Shown: positions 44,972-55,100, numbered from the stretch's first letter. The stretch is 64,000 nt of DNA from Streptomyces natalensis ATCC 27448 (GCF_000935125.1 NZ_JRKI01000028.1:1-64000); one strand, 5' to 3'. Notes: a model not told the origin generated them from the letters alone. Numbers and translations are program-made.

Positions 44972-45007
44972 GTCCTCACCGTACCGGTCTGGTGCACCAG
45001 GGCGGTC

Positions 45008-45113
45008 GGGTCCAATCCGCCAGCCGGTTCACCGCCAACAGACCCGCGTTCGCGATCAGACTCGCTCCGTCGAGCCAGACAAAGACCACCGAATCGGCAT
45101 GGGACGCTTTCAC
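45008..45113 (-). pseudogene. second IS1380-like transposase N-terminal fragment
   Basis: A GTG at 45113 opens VKASHADSVVFVWLDGASLI, ANAGLLAVNRLADW, which parallels the start of the IS1380 fragment at 44283 (SSHAASAESAAFDDRNLV, AYAGLVPVMRLAER). Only about 35 residues remain. It is in the same orientation as the other copy, on the far side of the acetyltransferase gene. Confidence 0.5.
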
Positions 45114-45344
45114 CCACGAGATGCCTCACCGATCGTGCGTGAAGAAGCCTTCGGCAAGCCCATCATCACAGGTCAAGAGGCATCTCTCACGTTCCCGCCA
45201 CACATCTCCCAGGTAGCACACCGGTGGATCGAGGCTAGCCGGTACGGGATCCGAGAGCTGCCGTTCACATCGGCGTCCGAGGAGCCGCCGCAGCCGCAGA
45301 CCGACGCGAGTGCCACGCCCATGAGCCAGGCTGTGCCGCGGCGT

Positions 45345-45722
45345 TCAGTGCGCCGCGGCGGGCACGGCCGCGTCCTCCTGCGGGACAGCTGCGGCGGGGG
45401 TGTCGGTGAGGCCGAGGCGGAGGTGTTCCACGTGGTGGAGGGCCTGGTCGAGGAGTGCGGCGACGTGGTTGTCGTGGAGCGCGTAGACGACGGAGCGGCC
45501 CTGGCGGGTGCCGGTGACCAGGCCGAGGTTGCGCAGCAGGCGCAGTTGGTGGGAGCAGGCGGACTGCTCCATGCCCACGGCGGTGGTCAGCTCGGTCGCC
45601 GCGCACGGCCCCTCGCGCAGGCGGGCGAGGATCAGCAATCGGGAGGGCGTGGACAGAGCCTGGGGCATGGTCGCGACCTGTGGCGCGTTCTCCGGGGTCA
45701 GGCACGCCGCCCGTACGTCCAC
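45345..45722 (-). CDS. ArsR/SmtB-family regulator
   Basis: 125 aa. MPQALSTPSRLLILARLREG, PCAATELTTAVGMEQSACSH, QLRLLRNLGLVTGTRQGRSV and VYALHDNHVAALLDQALHHV form the ArsR winged helix. His residues in the last helix (DNHV, HHVEH) match the alpha-5 metal sites of nickel/cobalt or zinc sensors (NmtR/CzrA type). No intact metal exporter is adjacent, so its target is lost or elsewhere. The GTG start at 45722 is tentative. Confidence 0.8.
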   Translation of the reverse strand: MDVRAACLTPENAPQVATMPQALSTPSRLLILARLREGPCAATELTTAVGMEQSACSHQLRLLRNLGLVTGTRQGRSVVYALHDNHVAALLDQALHHVEHLRLGLTDTPAAAVPQEDAAVPAAAH

Positions 45723-46323
45723 GAGCAGGCGAAACGTCGCGCTCTCCCTGCAACGCTCGGCGCGGCGTGCCCGTAGACCTCATCGACCATCTTGGCCGAC
45801 TTCCAGCCGAGGCCGCGGCTGTGCCGTGGGTGCGGACGTCCGCTGATGCCGGCGGCGAAGGCGACGGCAGTGTTCTGTTCGTCTGAGTGTCGGTCGCGGC
45901 ACTGGCGGCGGATGCGGCGGGCGTGGGCGGGACCGAGGTGGTGAAAGCCGGTGTGACGTCCAGCTCCGCCGCCGACTGCGTTTGCGCAGCAGCCGCTGCC
46001 CCCAGTCCCACGCCGAAGCCCACATCCAGTGGGCGTTTATCATCCTCATGTCCCGCCGTCCGGCCCGGCAGCTCCGCCACACCGAGGAGGTCCCGGACAC
46101 CCTCGCGACAGCCGGCTGAAGATCCCTCCACTGCCGTTCGGCTGCCCGCCCACTGGACGCCCATCCGAACGGCAAACAGGAACATCACCACGCTTCAAGG
46201 CGCCGGGCCCGTGCGGCCGTGCGGCCGTGCCTCATGCTGGCTTTCTGCCGCGGCCGAACCCCGCACCTCAGCCGCCCTCCTCGCTTCCTGGGAAAATACT
46301 TGCCTGAGCGGAAAGCGCCCTGA
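45723..46323. other. no gene recognised
   Basis: About 600 bases upstream of the ArsR and membrane-protein genes. Long open frames here are Ala/Pro/Arg-rich, with no motif and no ribosome site. Confidence 0.35.
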
Positions 46324-46344
46324 TACTTTCTCCTCAGGAAAGTA
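46324..46344. promoter_or_regulatory. inverted repeat upstream of the membrane protein/winged-helix operon
   Basis: Perfect 7-base arms TACTTTC and GAAAGTA with a 7-base spacer, 30 bases before the ATG at 46374. A plausible binding site for the winged-helix regulator encoded second in the operon. Confidence 0.5.
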
Positions 46345-46373
46345 ATTGAATCCATGGAAGCACGGAGGTAGTG

Positions 46374-46898
46374 ATGGCTTCTCAGCCCACCCCGCAGGAA
46401 GCGGCCGAGGCGCTGCGGAACATCGACCAGCGCGCCGAGCAGGCCCGTGGATCGTTGCGTAACGCGCCACGCTGGTTGGACTGGCTCGCCGGCGCGGTGA
46501 TCTTCCTGTACTGCACGTCCATCGACTTCTTCCCCGGCAGCGCCGTGTGGCGAAGCTGGATCTTCGCCGCACTGGCCGTCGGATACGCCATCGCGCTCCG
46601 CACGAGGCGAGGGTCGGCGCTGCTGGGCCAATCCGCCCGGATCCACCGGCAGGCGGTTTCGCCGAGGTTCGTTCTCATCGCACGGCTCACCCTCGCCGCA
46701 GTGGTGGCAGCCTCCGTGGTGGCCGTGGCGCTCCTGGGCAGCGCGCACACCAGCATGTACGTGCCCTACCTGAGCACGATCCTCGGCGCGGTCCTGGCCA
46801 CCGCACTGATCGGATTCGGCACCCGACTCCGCGCCGGCCTGGCCACGCTGGCCGGCAGCGGCCACCGTATGGGGGGCCTCCCCGATGGCCGCAGCTGA
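46374..46898 (+). CDS. small integral membrane protein
   Basis: 174 aa. CACGGAGGTAGTG precedes the ATG. It has a charged N-terminus (EAAEALRNIDQRAEQARGSL) and four likely membrane helices: WLDWLAGAVIFLYCTSIDFF, SWIFAALAVGYAIAL, LIARLTLAAVVAASVVAVAL and YLSTILGAVLATALIGFG. The pattern is common in actinobacteria beside a small winged-helix regulator. The two genes overlap by 14 bases, so they act together; the transported or sensed compound is unknown. Confidence 0.75.
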   Translation: MASQPTPQEAAEALRNIDQRAEQARGSLRNAPRWLDWLAGAVIFLYCTSIDFFPGSAVWRSWIFAALAVGYAIALRTRRGSALLGQSARIHRQAVSPRFVLIARLTLAAVVAASVVAVALLGSAHTSMYVPYLSTILGAVLATALIGFGTRLRAGLATLAGSGHRMGGLPDGRS

Positions 46899-47223
46899 GC
46901 TGTCCCCACTGCTGGTCGATCCCACGAGGCTGTCCATCGTGTCCCTGCTTGCCGCAACGGAGTGGGCGGAGTTCGGCTTGGTACGGGAATCGGTGGGCAT
47001 GTCCGACTCAGCGCTGTCCAAGCAGGTGACAACGCTGAGCAAGCCGGGATACATCGAAGTCCGCAAAGGCTACGTGGGCAAGCGCCCGCGCACCTGGCTG
47101 AGCCTCAGCGATACCGGACGCAGCGCGCTGCAAGCGCACATCGCGGCACTGCACCAGATCGTCGAACAGGCACGGCAGACCGGGCAAGCCCGTCGCGTCG
47201 ACACCGATGAGCCGGCGACCTGA
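46885..47223 (+). CDS. winged-helix transcriptional regulator (MarR/HTH_34-like)
   Basis: 112 aa. LSPLLVDPTRLSIVSLLAAT, FGLVRESVGMSDSALSKQVT, TLSKPGYIEVRKGYVGKRPR and TWLSLSDTGRSALQAHIAAL fit the PF13601 winged-helix domain. It overlaps the membrane protein gene by 14 bases, so translation is coupled. It probably autoregulates the operon, perhaps through the repeat at 46324-46344. Confidence 0.85.
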   Translation: MAAAELSPLLVDPTRLSIVSLLAATEWAEFGLVRESVGMSDSALSKQVTTLSKPGYIEVRKGYVGKRPRTWLSLSDTGRSALQAHIAALHQIVEQARQTGQARRVDTDEPAT

Positions 47224-47616
47224 CGCCGCGAGGACAAAGACGCCGAGCAACCGCGCGCGAGTGCCGGGGGCCCACTTCCCGGACAGGTCGACGCGGCGCG
47301 GGCTGAGCAGATGCGCGGAGCGAGCCGTGTGCCGCCCGGTCCCCACGGTGAGTCCGCATCCACCAGTCACGTGGCCCGGGCTCAGCGGGCAGCTTGGGAT
47401 CCGTAGCCGCGGAGGTTCACCATGGATGAGCCAGCTACGGCGACGTGCGGGCCCTTGCAAGGACGCTGGGTGGTGACCCGTAGGGGCATGGCCCCATCGA
47501 AATCAACCGTGACGACCGCAACTACCGCAAGGTGACTGTCGGCGGCGCGTTCGCCGTGTTCAACACCCGTGCCCGGTAGGGCGTTTGTTGTGCCACCAAC
47601 CTGGAAGGTGATCCAC
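47224..47616. other. no confident gene; possible short coding relic
   Basis: An ATG with GGAGG upstream (47421) opens only 37 codons. The adjacent frame ends with a protein-like INRDDRNYRKVTVGGAFAVF at about 47495-47577, so a small frameshifted gene may have existed. No family recognised. Confidence 0.3.
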
Positions 47617-47811
47617 ATGTCATTCCTCAGCAATCTGAGGCGTAAGCGAGCAGAGCAGATCGAGCAGCGCCGTACGGAGGCCATGTTGGCAGCGGCGGCG
47701 CGGGGCGCCACCCCTGAGCAGGTGCAGCGCGCCGGAGAGCGGGCGGCGCGGGGCAACACCAACGCCGCCATCGCGGGCTCGATCGCCGCTACCACCAGCT
47801 CGATCACCTGA
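47617..47811 (+). CDS. 64-aa basic, helical small protein
   Basis: GGAAGGTGATCC precedes the ATG at 47617. The protein is MSFLSNLRRKRAEQIEQRRT, EAMLAAAARGATPEQVQRAG then ERAARGNTNAAIA. A long Arg/Glu/Ala helix followed by a small polar tail. No family recognised; possibly a short DNA- or protein-binding adaptor. Confidence 0.55.
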   Translation: MSFLSNLRRKRAEQIEQRRTEAMLAAAARGATPEQVQRAGERAARGNTNAAIAGSIAATTSSIT

Positions 47812-48139
47812 AGCGAACTGAGGCAGCAACTCCCGGTGGGCTCGGGCACCCGCCAGGTGTCCTGAGCACCACGGCACCCTTACCGCTGGTCTGCTCCGCG
47901 GAGCAGACCAAGGCCGAATACGCCGACGGCATCCTGCGGATCGAGACCTCGGCGGCGAAGCACCAGATCCTCGGCCCCTGGCCAACCGCCTGCCGCTGGT
48001 CCGAAGTCGACGATCGCGGTACGACCTGCGAGGGGCACGGCTACTGCCGCGATACCGGCGGTGCATTGCCCCGCTTGTGTTGAGAGATGGTGTTGCTCCT
48101 GCTCACTCCCACCGCGACCGCACGTAGGAGAGAAGAAGG
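47812..48139. other. no confident gene; coding-like relic
   Basis: A plus-strand frame to TGA near 48083 reads AEYADGILRIETSAAKHQIL and then Cys-rich sequence. It has no good start, and its family is unclear. The rest is leader of the next small gene. Confidence 0.3.
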
Positions 48140-48307
48140 GTGAGAAGCCAGGCGGTCGTCGTGCTCTACGTGCTCACGCTGGTAGCCGTCGTGGTTGGCG
48201 TGGACGTCGTGTTCTTCAGGCATCAGTTCTGGGAGCGGCTGATGGTGAACGTGGGAATCGTCCTGGCGTTCGTAACGTTCTCTTTGAGGCTCCTGAAGCG
48301 TTCATGA
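48140..48307 (+). CDS. 55-aa two-helix membrane protein
   Basis: GGAGAGAAGAAGG precedes a GTG at 48140. The product is VRSQAVVVLYVLTLVAVVVG, VDVVFFRHQFWERLMVNVGI then VLAFVTFSLRLLKRS: two membrane helices with a short FRHQFWERL loop and a basic end. Nearly the same short protein is recalled from many streptomycete genomes as a conserved hypothetical. No function known. Confidence 0.72.
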   Translation: MRSQAVVVLYVLTLVAVVVGVDVVFFRHQFWERLMVNVGIVLAFVTFSLRLLKRS

Positions 48308-48597
48308 GCGCAGTCGCCGCACGGCGGCTCACCCGGTGGCGGGTGCTCAAGCCTGCCCCGGCCAGGTTCGGCCGGCACTCCGAGATTCTGCACAAGCCAG
48401 CCCCATTGAGAACGCAGCCCGGCGGGATTCCCAACCGGCCTGACAGGTCTGCAGCTCACGGCGAGATCCATGGGCAACTTCAATGCGACAGGACACCTCA
48501 CTTCTCCCCTGCGGGTTTGCGCGGGAAGTGGTGCACGCGCGCTGTGGGGGCATGGAGGCATCGGTGCGTAAGCCGAAGTCCATGGGTGCATACGCAC

Positions 48598-49203
48598 TCA
48601 GGCCCTGGGGCTGATGTTGCTCCAACCGCGTTCGAGGATGTTGAAGGCACGGGTAACCGTCTCGTGGCCGTCGGCACGTCCACGGGCGGTGCGGGGCGCT
48701 TCCAGGACGAAGTGGGCCAGCGCCGCGCAGTCCGGATCGTCGGCGGGAGCTCCGGTTGCCTCGGCGATGGCGTGCGCGAGCGCGGTTTCGTGGCGCAGCC
48801 ACATGCGCTGGGCGTAGTCGCGCAGGGCCGGGGTGCTCTCCACGAGTTCGACGAAGGCCGGGAAGTTCGCGTCGGCGCCCCCGGGGTTGACCCGGTGGTG
48901 CAGGGCGTGCTCGCGCAGAGCTGCGAGGACGGACTGACCTTGGGGCCTCTCGCGCACGGCGGCCAGTAGCCGGGCTTCCTGGTCGGTGTCCTCGTCGAAG
49001 ACGAGCGCCTCTTTCACGGGGAAGTGCTTGAACAGGGTGGTGGTGGACACGTCCGCCGCATCGGCGATGTCCCGGATACCGACCTGGTCGTAGCCGCGTT
49101 CGAGAAAGAGGCGCAAGGCGGCATCGGCCAGGGACTGCCGGGTGGCGGCCTTCTTACGCTCGCGGCGCCCCCTCGGTGCGTGCTCCCCAGTCGTCTCGCT
49201 CAT
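48598..49203 (-). CDS. TetR-family transcriptional regulator
   Basis: 201 aa. HTH: SLADAALRLFLERGYDQVGI with RDIADAADVSTTTLFKHFPV, followed by KEALVFDEDTDQEARLLAAV, typical of the TetR group that controls monooxygenase or efflux genes. It is divergent from the TetX-like monooxygenase starting at 49362, with a palindrome in the gap. Confidence 0.87.
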   Translation of the reverse strand: MSETTGEHAPRGRRERKKAATRQSLADAALRLFLERGYDQVGIRDIADAADVSTTTLFKHFPVKEALVFDEDTDQEARLLAAVRERPQGQSVLAALREHALHHRVNPGGADANFPAFVELVESTPALRDYAQRMWLRHETALAHAIAEATGAPADDPDCAALAHFVLEAPRTARGRADGHETVTRAFNILERGWSNISPRA

Positions 49204-49228
49204 GCCTCAATCCTACCTCTTGGTTGCA

Positions 49229-49243
49229 CAACTTCAAAAGTTG
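49229..49243. promoter_or_regulatory. TetR operator candidate
   Basis: Perfect six-base arms CAACTT and AAGTTG around CAA, 26 bases upstream of the TetR ATG. The neighbouring TTGCAC occurs twice (49224-49229 and 49249-49254), suggesting a compound site. Confidence 0.5.
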
Positions 49244-49361
49244 CCTTGTTGCACTTTTGGGTCGGGCGTGCTCTTCTGGAACGGCCGGCCACGTGGCACT
49301 GCCCGGGCCGCGGCCTTCCACTTCTCCTGCCTGCCGAGCACCCGACGGACGGAGCACCACC

Positions 49362-50510
49362 ATGAACGCCTCCACCGCAGCCCGCATCGCGATCATCGGC
49401 GCCGGCCCCGGCGGCCTGACCTGCGCCCGCATCCTCCAGCAGCACGGCATCACCGCCACCGTCTACGACCTCGACGCCTCCCGCACCGCCCGCGACCAGG
49501 GCGGCACACTCGACATGCACCCCGACTCCGGTCAGAAGGCCCTGCGCGAAGCCGGGCTGCTGGAAGACTTCCTGGCACTCGCCCGCCCCGAAGGCCAGCA
49601 GATGCGCCTGGTGAGCCGCGACGGACGCGTCCTGTTCGACGCCGTCCCGCCCAGGGCCGACACCGAGGACGGCAACCCGGAAATCGACCGCGGCCAGCTG
49701 CGCGACCTCCTGCTGGACTCGCTCAAGCCCGACACGGTGCGCTGGAGCCACAAGCTCACCCACGCCGAACCACTCACCGACGGCGTCCACCGCCTGCACT
49801 TCGCCGACGGCACCACCACCGAGCACGACCTCGTCATCGGAGCCGACGGTGCCTGGTCGCAAGTCCGCCGCCTGCTCTCCGGCGCCATACCCGTCTACAC
49901 CGGTGTCACCTTCGTCGAAACCGGCCTCGACAACGCCGATGCCCGCCACCCCACACTCGCCGCGCTCACCGGCGACGGCACCATGATGGCCCTCGACAAC
50001 AACCAGGGCTTCGTCGCCCAGCGCAACAGCCACCAGCACATCCGCATCTACATCGGCATGCGCACCGACGAGTACTGGCACCAGAAGGCCGGCCTCGACC
50101 TGACCGACACTGCTGCGGTATGCGAAGCACTGCTCAAGGAGTTCACCGGCTGGCACCCCGATCTGCTCGGCTTCATCACCGACACCGACACCGGGTACAT
50201 CAACCGGCCGCTGTACGCCCTGCCCGTCCCCCACACCTGGCAGCACACCGCCGGACTCACCCTCCTTGGCGACGCCGCTCACCTCATGTCGCCGTTCTCC
50301 GGCATGGGCGCCAACCTCGCCATGCTCGACGGCGCCGACCTTGCCCGCGCCCTCATCGACAACACCGCCATCGACGACGCCATCCGCGCCTACGAGGACC
50401 TCCTGCCCCGCTCCATCGAAGCAGCCGAAGGCGCCGCCGAGGGAATCAACAGCGCCTTCGCGCCCGACAGCGCCACCCAGATCCTCGCCCACATGACCCA
50501 AAACCACTGA
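49362..50510 (+). CDS. FAD-dependent monooxygenase, TetX-like
   Basis: A 382-aa single-domain flavoprotein hydroxylase. IAIIGAGPGGLTCARILQQH binds FAD, ARDQGGTLDMHPDSGQKALR is the TetX-group marker, VIGADGAWSQVRRLLS is the DG motif, and LLGDAAHLMSPFSGMGANLA the GD motif. TetX enzymes hydroxylate tetracyclines; most streptomycete relatives act on unknown aromatics, so drug modification is not claimed. The ATG at 49362 is preceded by GGACGGAG. It is divergent from a TetR gene, its likely repressor. Confidence 0.87.
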   Translation: MNASTAARIAIIGAGPGGLTCARILQQHGITATVYDLDASRTARDQGGTLDMHPDSGQKALREAGLLEDFLALARPEGQQMRLVSRDGRVLFDAVPPRADTEDGNPEIDRGQLRDLLLDSLKPDTVRWSHKLTHAEPLTDGVHRLHFADGTTTEHDLVIGADGAWSQVRRLLSGAIPVYTGVTFVETGLDNADARHPTLAALTGDGTMMALDNNQGFVAQRNSHQHIRIYIGMRTDEYWHQKAGLDLTDTAAVCEALLKEFTGWHPDLLGFITDTDTGYINRPLYALPVPHTWQHTAGLTLLGDAAHLMSPFSGMGANLAMLDGADLARALIDNTAIDDAIRAYEDLLPRSIEAAEGAAEGINSAFAPDSATQILAHMTQNH

Positions 50511-50540
50511 CACCAAACGCAAACAGAACAACAGGACCCA

Positions 50541-50720
50541 GACGAACTGAGCACGTCAGATGGTGAAACCCGCTACGTCCGGCCTTACACAAGCAACCGC
50601 GAGCGCACCGAAGCCCTGACAGCCTTCCTCCACACCTACAACCACCACCGCTGCCACACCGCACTCGCAGGCCAGTCACCCATCACCCGCGTGAACAACC
50701 CTGTGGGTCGATACACCTAG
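50541..50720 (+). pseudogene. integrase-core transposase C-terminal fragment (IS481-like)
   Basis: Encodes YVRPYTSNRERTEALTAFLH, TYNHHRCHTALAGQSPITRV then NNPVGRYT and TAG at 50718, the usual end of IS481-type transposases. The rest is absent. Confidence 0.7.
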
Positions 50721-50787
50721 CGCACTCAGCCACATCCGGGTTCGAGTCCGGTCTTGGTGATGAAACCGTCGATGAGGCCGGGCCGAT

Positions 50788-51054
50788 ACCGTGCTGGGCG
50801 ACCGCGGCTACGACCACGGCAAGTGCCGCCGCATGGTCTGGGATCTCGGCGTGAAACTGCTGATCGCCCGCCGGGGCATCGAGCACGTCTCCGGACTCGA
50901 CACCCAACGCTGGGTCGTGGAGCGCGCATTCGCACACTTGCACTGGTTCCGCCGCCTGCGGATCCGATGGGAGATCCGCGACGACATCCACGAAGTATTC
51001 CTCACCCTCGGATGCGCACTGATCTGCTGGCGACGCCTGAACTCATTCCGATAG
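50788..51054 (+). pseudogene. IS5-family transposase C-terminal fragment
   Basis: LGDRGYDHGKCRRMVWDLGV, KLLIARRGIEHVSGLDTQRW and VVERAFAHLHWFRRLRIRWE, IHEVFLTLGCALICWRRLN hold the second Asp and final Glu of the DDE triad. Only the last 88 residues remain. Confidence 0.75.
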
Positions 51055-51078
51055 GGGTTTTAAGAGCTTCGATGCCGT

Positions 51079-51109
51079 GACGGTCACAGCTCCGGAAGAG
51101 GTGACCGTC
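51079..51109. terminator. hairpin between IS debris and the toxin cassette
   Basis: Nine-base perfect arms (GACGGTCAC, 51079-51087, and its complement, 51101-51109) with a 13-base loop followed by TTCTTC. It may insulate the toxin cassette. The rest of 51055-51425 has no recognised gene. Confidence 0.5.
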
Positions 51110-51425
51110 TTCTTCAGCAAGACCGACACCCGTACCGGCCAGTACTCAACGCCCCGCCCATACACGAAGATCCCTTGCTCACGACCTTCTGCAACGCACT
51201 TCAGTCGTCAATGTGCCGCTCCTCCTGGCCGCCTACCGGTATGGGATCACCGATGACGTCGAGCCGCTGCCGGCGCCTCGTCCAACAGTCGCGGTCGAAT
51301 GGGGGACTCGGCACCGAACCCCTCAACGGCATCTGGGATAAAACTGACCATTAGATTGCCTGGCCTTTAATCAGCGGCGATACGTTGCACCAACGGGGCT
51401 GACGAGATCTCACCTGGGGGACCCT

Positions 51426-52151
51426 GTGGCATTGGAACTACCCGACGCGGTGGTGTCGTTTCTCGACTTCATCGGCATCCACTGGCCGAATGTCAACGAG
51501 GACAAGGTCCGCGAATTCGCCGACCACGTAAGGGATTTCGCGAACAAAGTCGAGCAGAGCCACCAGGACGCCACCTCGTCGGTGGAACAGTTGTCCGAGA
51601 TTTATCAGGGCGCCTCCTACGACGCCCTGATGGCCAAGTGGGGCCAGATGTCGTCCAGTCACATGCGCGAGCTGGTGACCGCGTGCCACACGGTGGCGAC
51701 CGCCCTGGACGCCGCGGCCGGTGTCATTGTGGCCATGAAGGGGGCGGCCATCGCCGAACTGGTGGTGCTTGCCGTGACGTTTGTCGCGGATCAGGCCGCC
51801 GCGGCCTTCACATTCGGTCTTGCCGAGGTCGCGGAGGCCGGCATCATCGCGGCGGCCCGTAAGGCGACGAGCTATCTGGAACAGCAGTTGGAGCAGTATG
51901 TCATCGGCCAGGTGATCGAGGCTGCCATCACCCCGCTCGTCGAGGTGGTCGGCAATGCGGTGAGCGGGCTTGTCTTCAAGGGCGCCGCCAACGCTCTCGG
52001 TGTCCCCGCAGGCGGGGGCGCGGGGCAGAGCTTCTCCGTCCACCCCGAGGAACTCCACGCACGCTCGCAGGCGCTGACCAAGCATGCCGAGACGATGGAG
52101 GCGCACGCCGCGGAGTTCAAGAGCAAGCTGAGCGGGGTGAGCTTCGCATGA
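51426..52151 (+). CDS. WXG100/ESAT-6-like partner of the RHS toxin
   Basis: 241 aa, GTG start after GGGGGACC. Residues 1-95 are helical with a WXG100-like layout (DKVREFADHVRDFANKVEQS, IYQGASYDALMAKWGQM). They are followed by an Ala/Val-rich hydrophobic stretch (IAELVVLAVTFVADQAAAAF) and a C-terminal helix (HARSQALTKHAETMEAHAAE). Proteins of this kind precede polymorphic toxins in actinobacteria and are thought to help export by a type VII (ESX) route or to act as a chaperone. Its stop overlaps the toxin ATG (ATGA). Confidence 0.7.
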   Translation: MALELPDAVVSFLDFIGIHWPNVNEDKVREFADHVRDFANKVEQSHQDATSSVEQLSEIYQGASYDALMAKWGQMSSSHMRELVTACHTVATALDAAAGVIVAMKGAAIAELVVLAVTFVADQAAAAFTFGLAEVAEAGIIAAARKATSYLEQQLEQYVIGQVIEAAITPLVEVVGNAVSGLVFKGAANALGVPAGGGAGQSFSVHPEELHARSQALTKHAETMEAHAAEFKSKLSGVSFA

Positions 52152-55100
52152 CGAACCGTATTGTCAAGGCGCTGGAGGACGGCGCCAAGCGGCTCGGCGG
52201 CACACTGGGCGACGACGCCAGGAAGGCCGTCAAGAACCTCTACCACGACACCGGCGACCGCCTGCGGCAGGTGGCGAAGAACCACGCCGAAACCGACGCC
52301 AAACACGCGTCGGCGATGGACGACATCCTCAAGGGCCGGCACGGTGACACGCCCAAGGCCCCCCACACCTCGCCTTCCTCGTCACCACACCCGTCGGCCG
52401 GGCCGGAGGGCGGGGGTCCCAAGGGCGGGGGTCCCAAGGGCGGGGGCCCCAAGGGCCCCTCGAAGGGCCCCGGATCCGGTCGGCCGAACTCCGACGACTC
52501 CCTGCGGGACGGAGCGAACCGGGACGGCGTGGGCTCGTCGAAGCCCTCGGGCGGCCGCTGCAAGGGCGGCGACCCCATCGACCTGGTGTCGGGCGAGATG
52601 ATCCTCACCGAGACCGACGTACGCCTGCCCGGCCTGCTCGATCTCGTCGTCGAGCGCACCCACCTGTCGTCCTACCGCTGCGGTCAGTGGTTCGGCAGTT
52701 CCTGGGCCTCCACCCTCGACCAGCGCCTGGAGGCCGACGAGCGGGGCCTCGTCCTCGCCACCGCCGACGGCATGCTGCTCTCGTACGACGTGCCCGCCCC
52801 GGACACCGCCGTGTTCCCCCATCACGGCCCCCGCCGGGAGCTGCGCTGGGACGGGACACCGGCCGGCGAGATGCTGGTCACGGACCGCGGCACCGGGCAC
52901 ACCCTGCACTTCCTGCCGGCTTCCGTGACCCCGGCGGAGGCTGCGGCCGGCCGGGTCACCCTCCCTCTGGAGGCCATATCCGACCGCAACGGCCACCGGA
53001 TCGACATCTGGCGGGATGACGACGGCACCCCCTTCGAGATCCGGCACAGCGGTGGATACCGCATCGCCGTCGACACCGACGGCGGCCGCGTCGTGGCACT
53101 CCGCCTCCTCGGCACCGAGGACGGCGACGCCGGCACGGTCCTGCGACGCTACAGCTACGACGACGGCAACCTCACCGCGGTCACCGACGCGCTCGGCCGC
53201 ACCGCGCGCTTCGACTACGACGAGTCGGGCCGCATCGTCGAACGCGTCGACCGCAACGACGGCTGGTACCGCTGGGAGTACGACGGGGCCGACCGCTGTG
53301 TGCGCGGCACCGGGTCCGACGGCTTCCTGTCCTGCACTCTTACCTACGACCGCCTCAACCGCGCCAACAGCTACACCGACTCCCTCGGCCGCACCACCGT
53401 CTACCACTACGACGAGCAGCGGCGCCTCACCGGCTGGACCAACGCCGAGGGCCACCGCACGCACCGCACCTGGGCCGGCCCCGACCTGCTGGCCTCGGTC
53501 ACCGACGAGCTGGGGCACACCAGCAGCTACACCTACGACGACGACGGCAACCTCACCACCGTCACCCGCCCGGACGGCCGCACGACCCGTGCTGCCTACA
53601 ACACACTGGGCCTGCCCGTCGAGATCGTCGATGTGGACGGCGCGACCTGGCGGCACGAGTACGACGCCCTGGGCAACCAGCTCCGCACCATCGACCCGGC
53701 CGGTGCCGTCACCGGCTTCGCCTACGACGGCGGACGGCTGTCCGCGGTCACTGACGCCCTCGGCCACACCCGCACGGTGGCGAGCAGCCCGGCGGGCCTG
53801 CCGCTGGCGGTCACCGATCCTCTGGGCCACACCACCGTCGTCGAGCGCGACGCGTTCGGCCGGGTCAGCGCCTTCACCGACGCCGGCGGGCGCACCGAGC
53901 GCTTCGGCTGGACCGGCGAGGGCAAGCCGGCGTGGCGGGAGTTCGCCGACGGCGCGACCGAGACGTGGGAGTGGGACGGCGAGGGCAACCTGGTGGCCCA
54001 CACCGACCGCCTGGGCCAGGTGTCCCGGTTCACGTACACCCACTTCGGCCTGCCCGTCAGCCGTACCGCCCCCGACGGGACCACCCACACCTTCGCGCAC
54101 GACACCGAGCGGCGGCTCACCACCGTCACCGACCCGCGCGGCCACACCTGGGACTATGCCTACAACGCGGTCGGCCAGCTCATCCGCGAGAGCGACTTCC
54201 AGGGCCGGGCCGTGGAATACCGGCCCGACCCCACCGGTGAACTCGCCGCCCGTACCAACGCCGCCGGCCGCACCACGGTGTTCGTCCGCGACGAGCTGGG
54301 CCGCACCGTCGAGGAGCACTCGGCCGACGGCATCGCCACCTTCGTGTACGACCCGGCCGGCTGCCTGCTGCGGTCCGCCAACGACACCACCACGGTCACC
54401 CAGACCTACGACGTCCTCGGCCGCAAGCTCTCCGAGGACATCAACGGCCGCACCACCACCTGGACCTACGACGCGCTGGGGCGGCGCATCAGCCGGCGCA
54501 CCCCGAGCGGGGTGCTCTCCACGTGGTCGTACGACGCCGCGGGGCGGCCGGAAGCCCTCGACGTCGGGGGTGACCGAGTGGGCTTCACGTTCGACGACGC
54601 CGACCGGGAGGTGCGGCGGCTCATCGGCCCCGACCTCGTGCTGTCCCAGGAGTGGGACATCGCGGGCCGGCTCAGCTCCCAGGCCGTCACCCGCGGTGCC
54701 GACACCCTCCAGCACCGCGCCTACGCCTACCGCGCCGACGGCCACCTCCGCGGCATCACGGACTCGGCGGGCGGCACGCGACAGTTCGAGCTCGACCCGG
54801 ACGGCCGGGTCACCGCCGTGCGCGCCCAGGACTGGAGCGAGACGTACGCCTACGACAGCGCCGGCAACCTCACCCACGCCGACACCCCCGGCGACGAGAC
54901 GCCCGGCACGGAGCGCACCTTCGCCGGCAACCGCCTCGAACGGTGCGGACGTCACACCTACGCATACGACGAGGACGGCCGGCTGGTACGCCGTACCACG
55001 CGGCTCCTCAACGGCCAGACCCGCACCGCCAGTTTCACGTGGAACACGGCGGACCAGCTCACCGACGCCGTGCTGGCCGACGGCACGCACTGGACGTACG

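Noticed and set aside
49200..50531. 443-codon frame antisense to the TetX-like monooxygenase
   Set aside because: No domain; the plus strand has all flavoprotein motifs.
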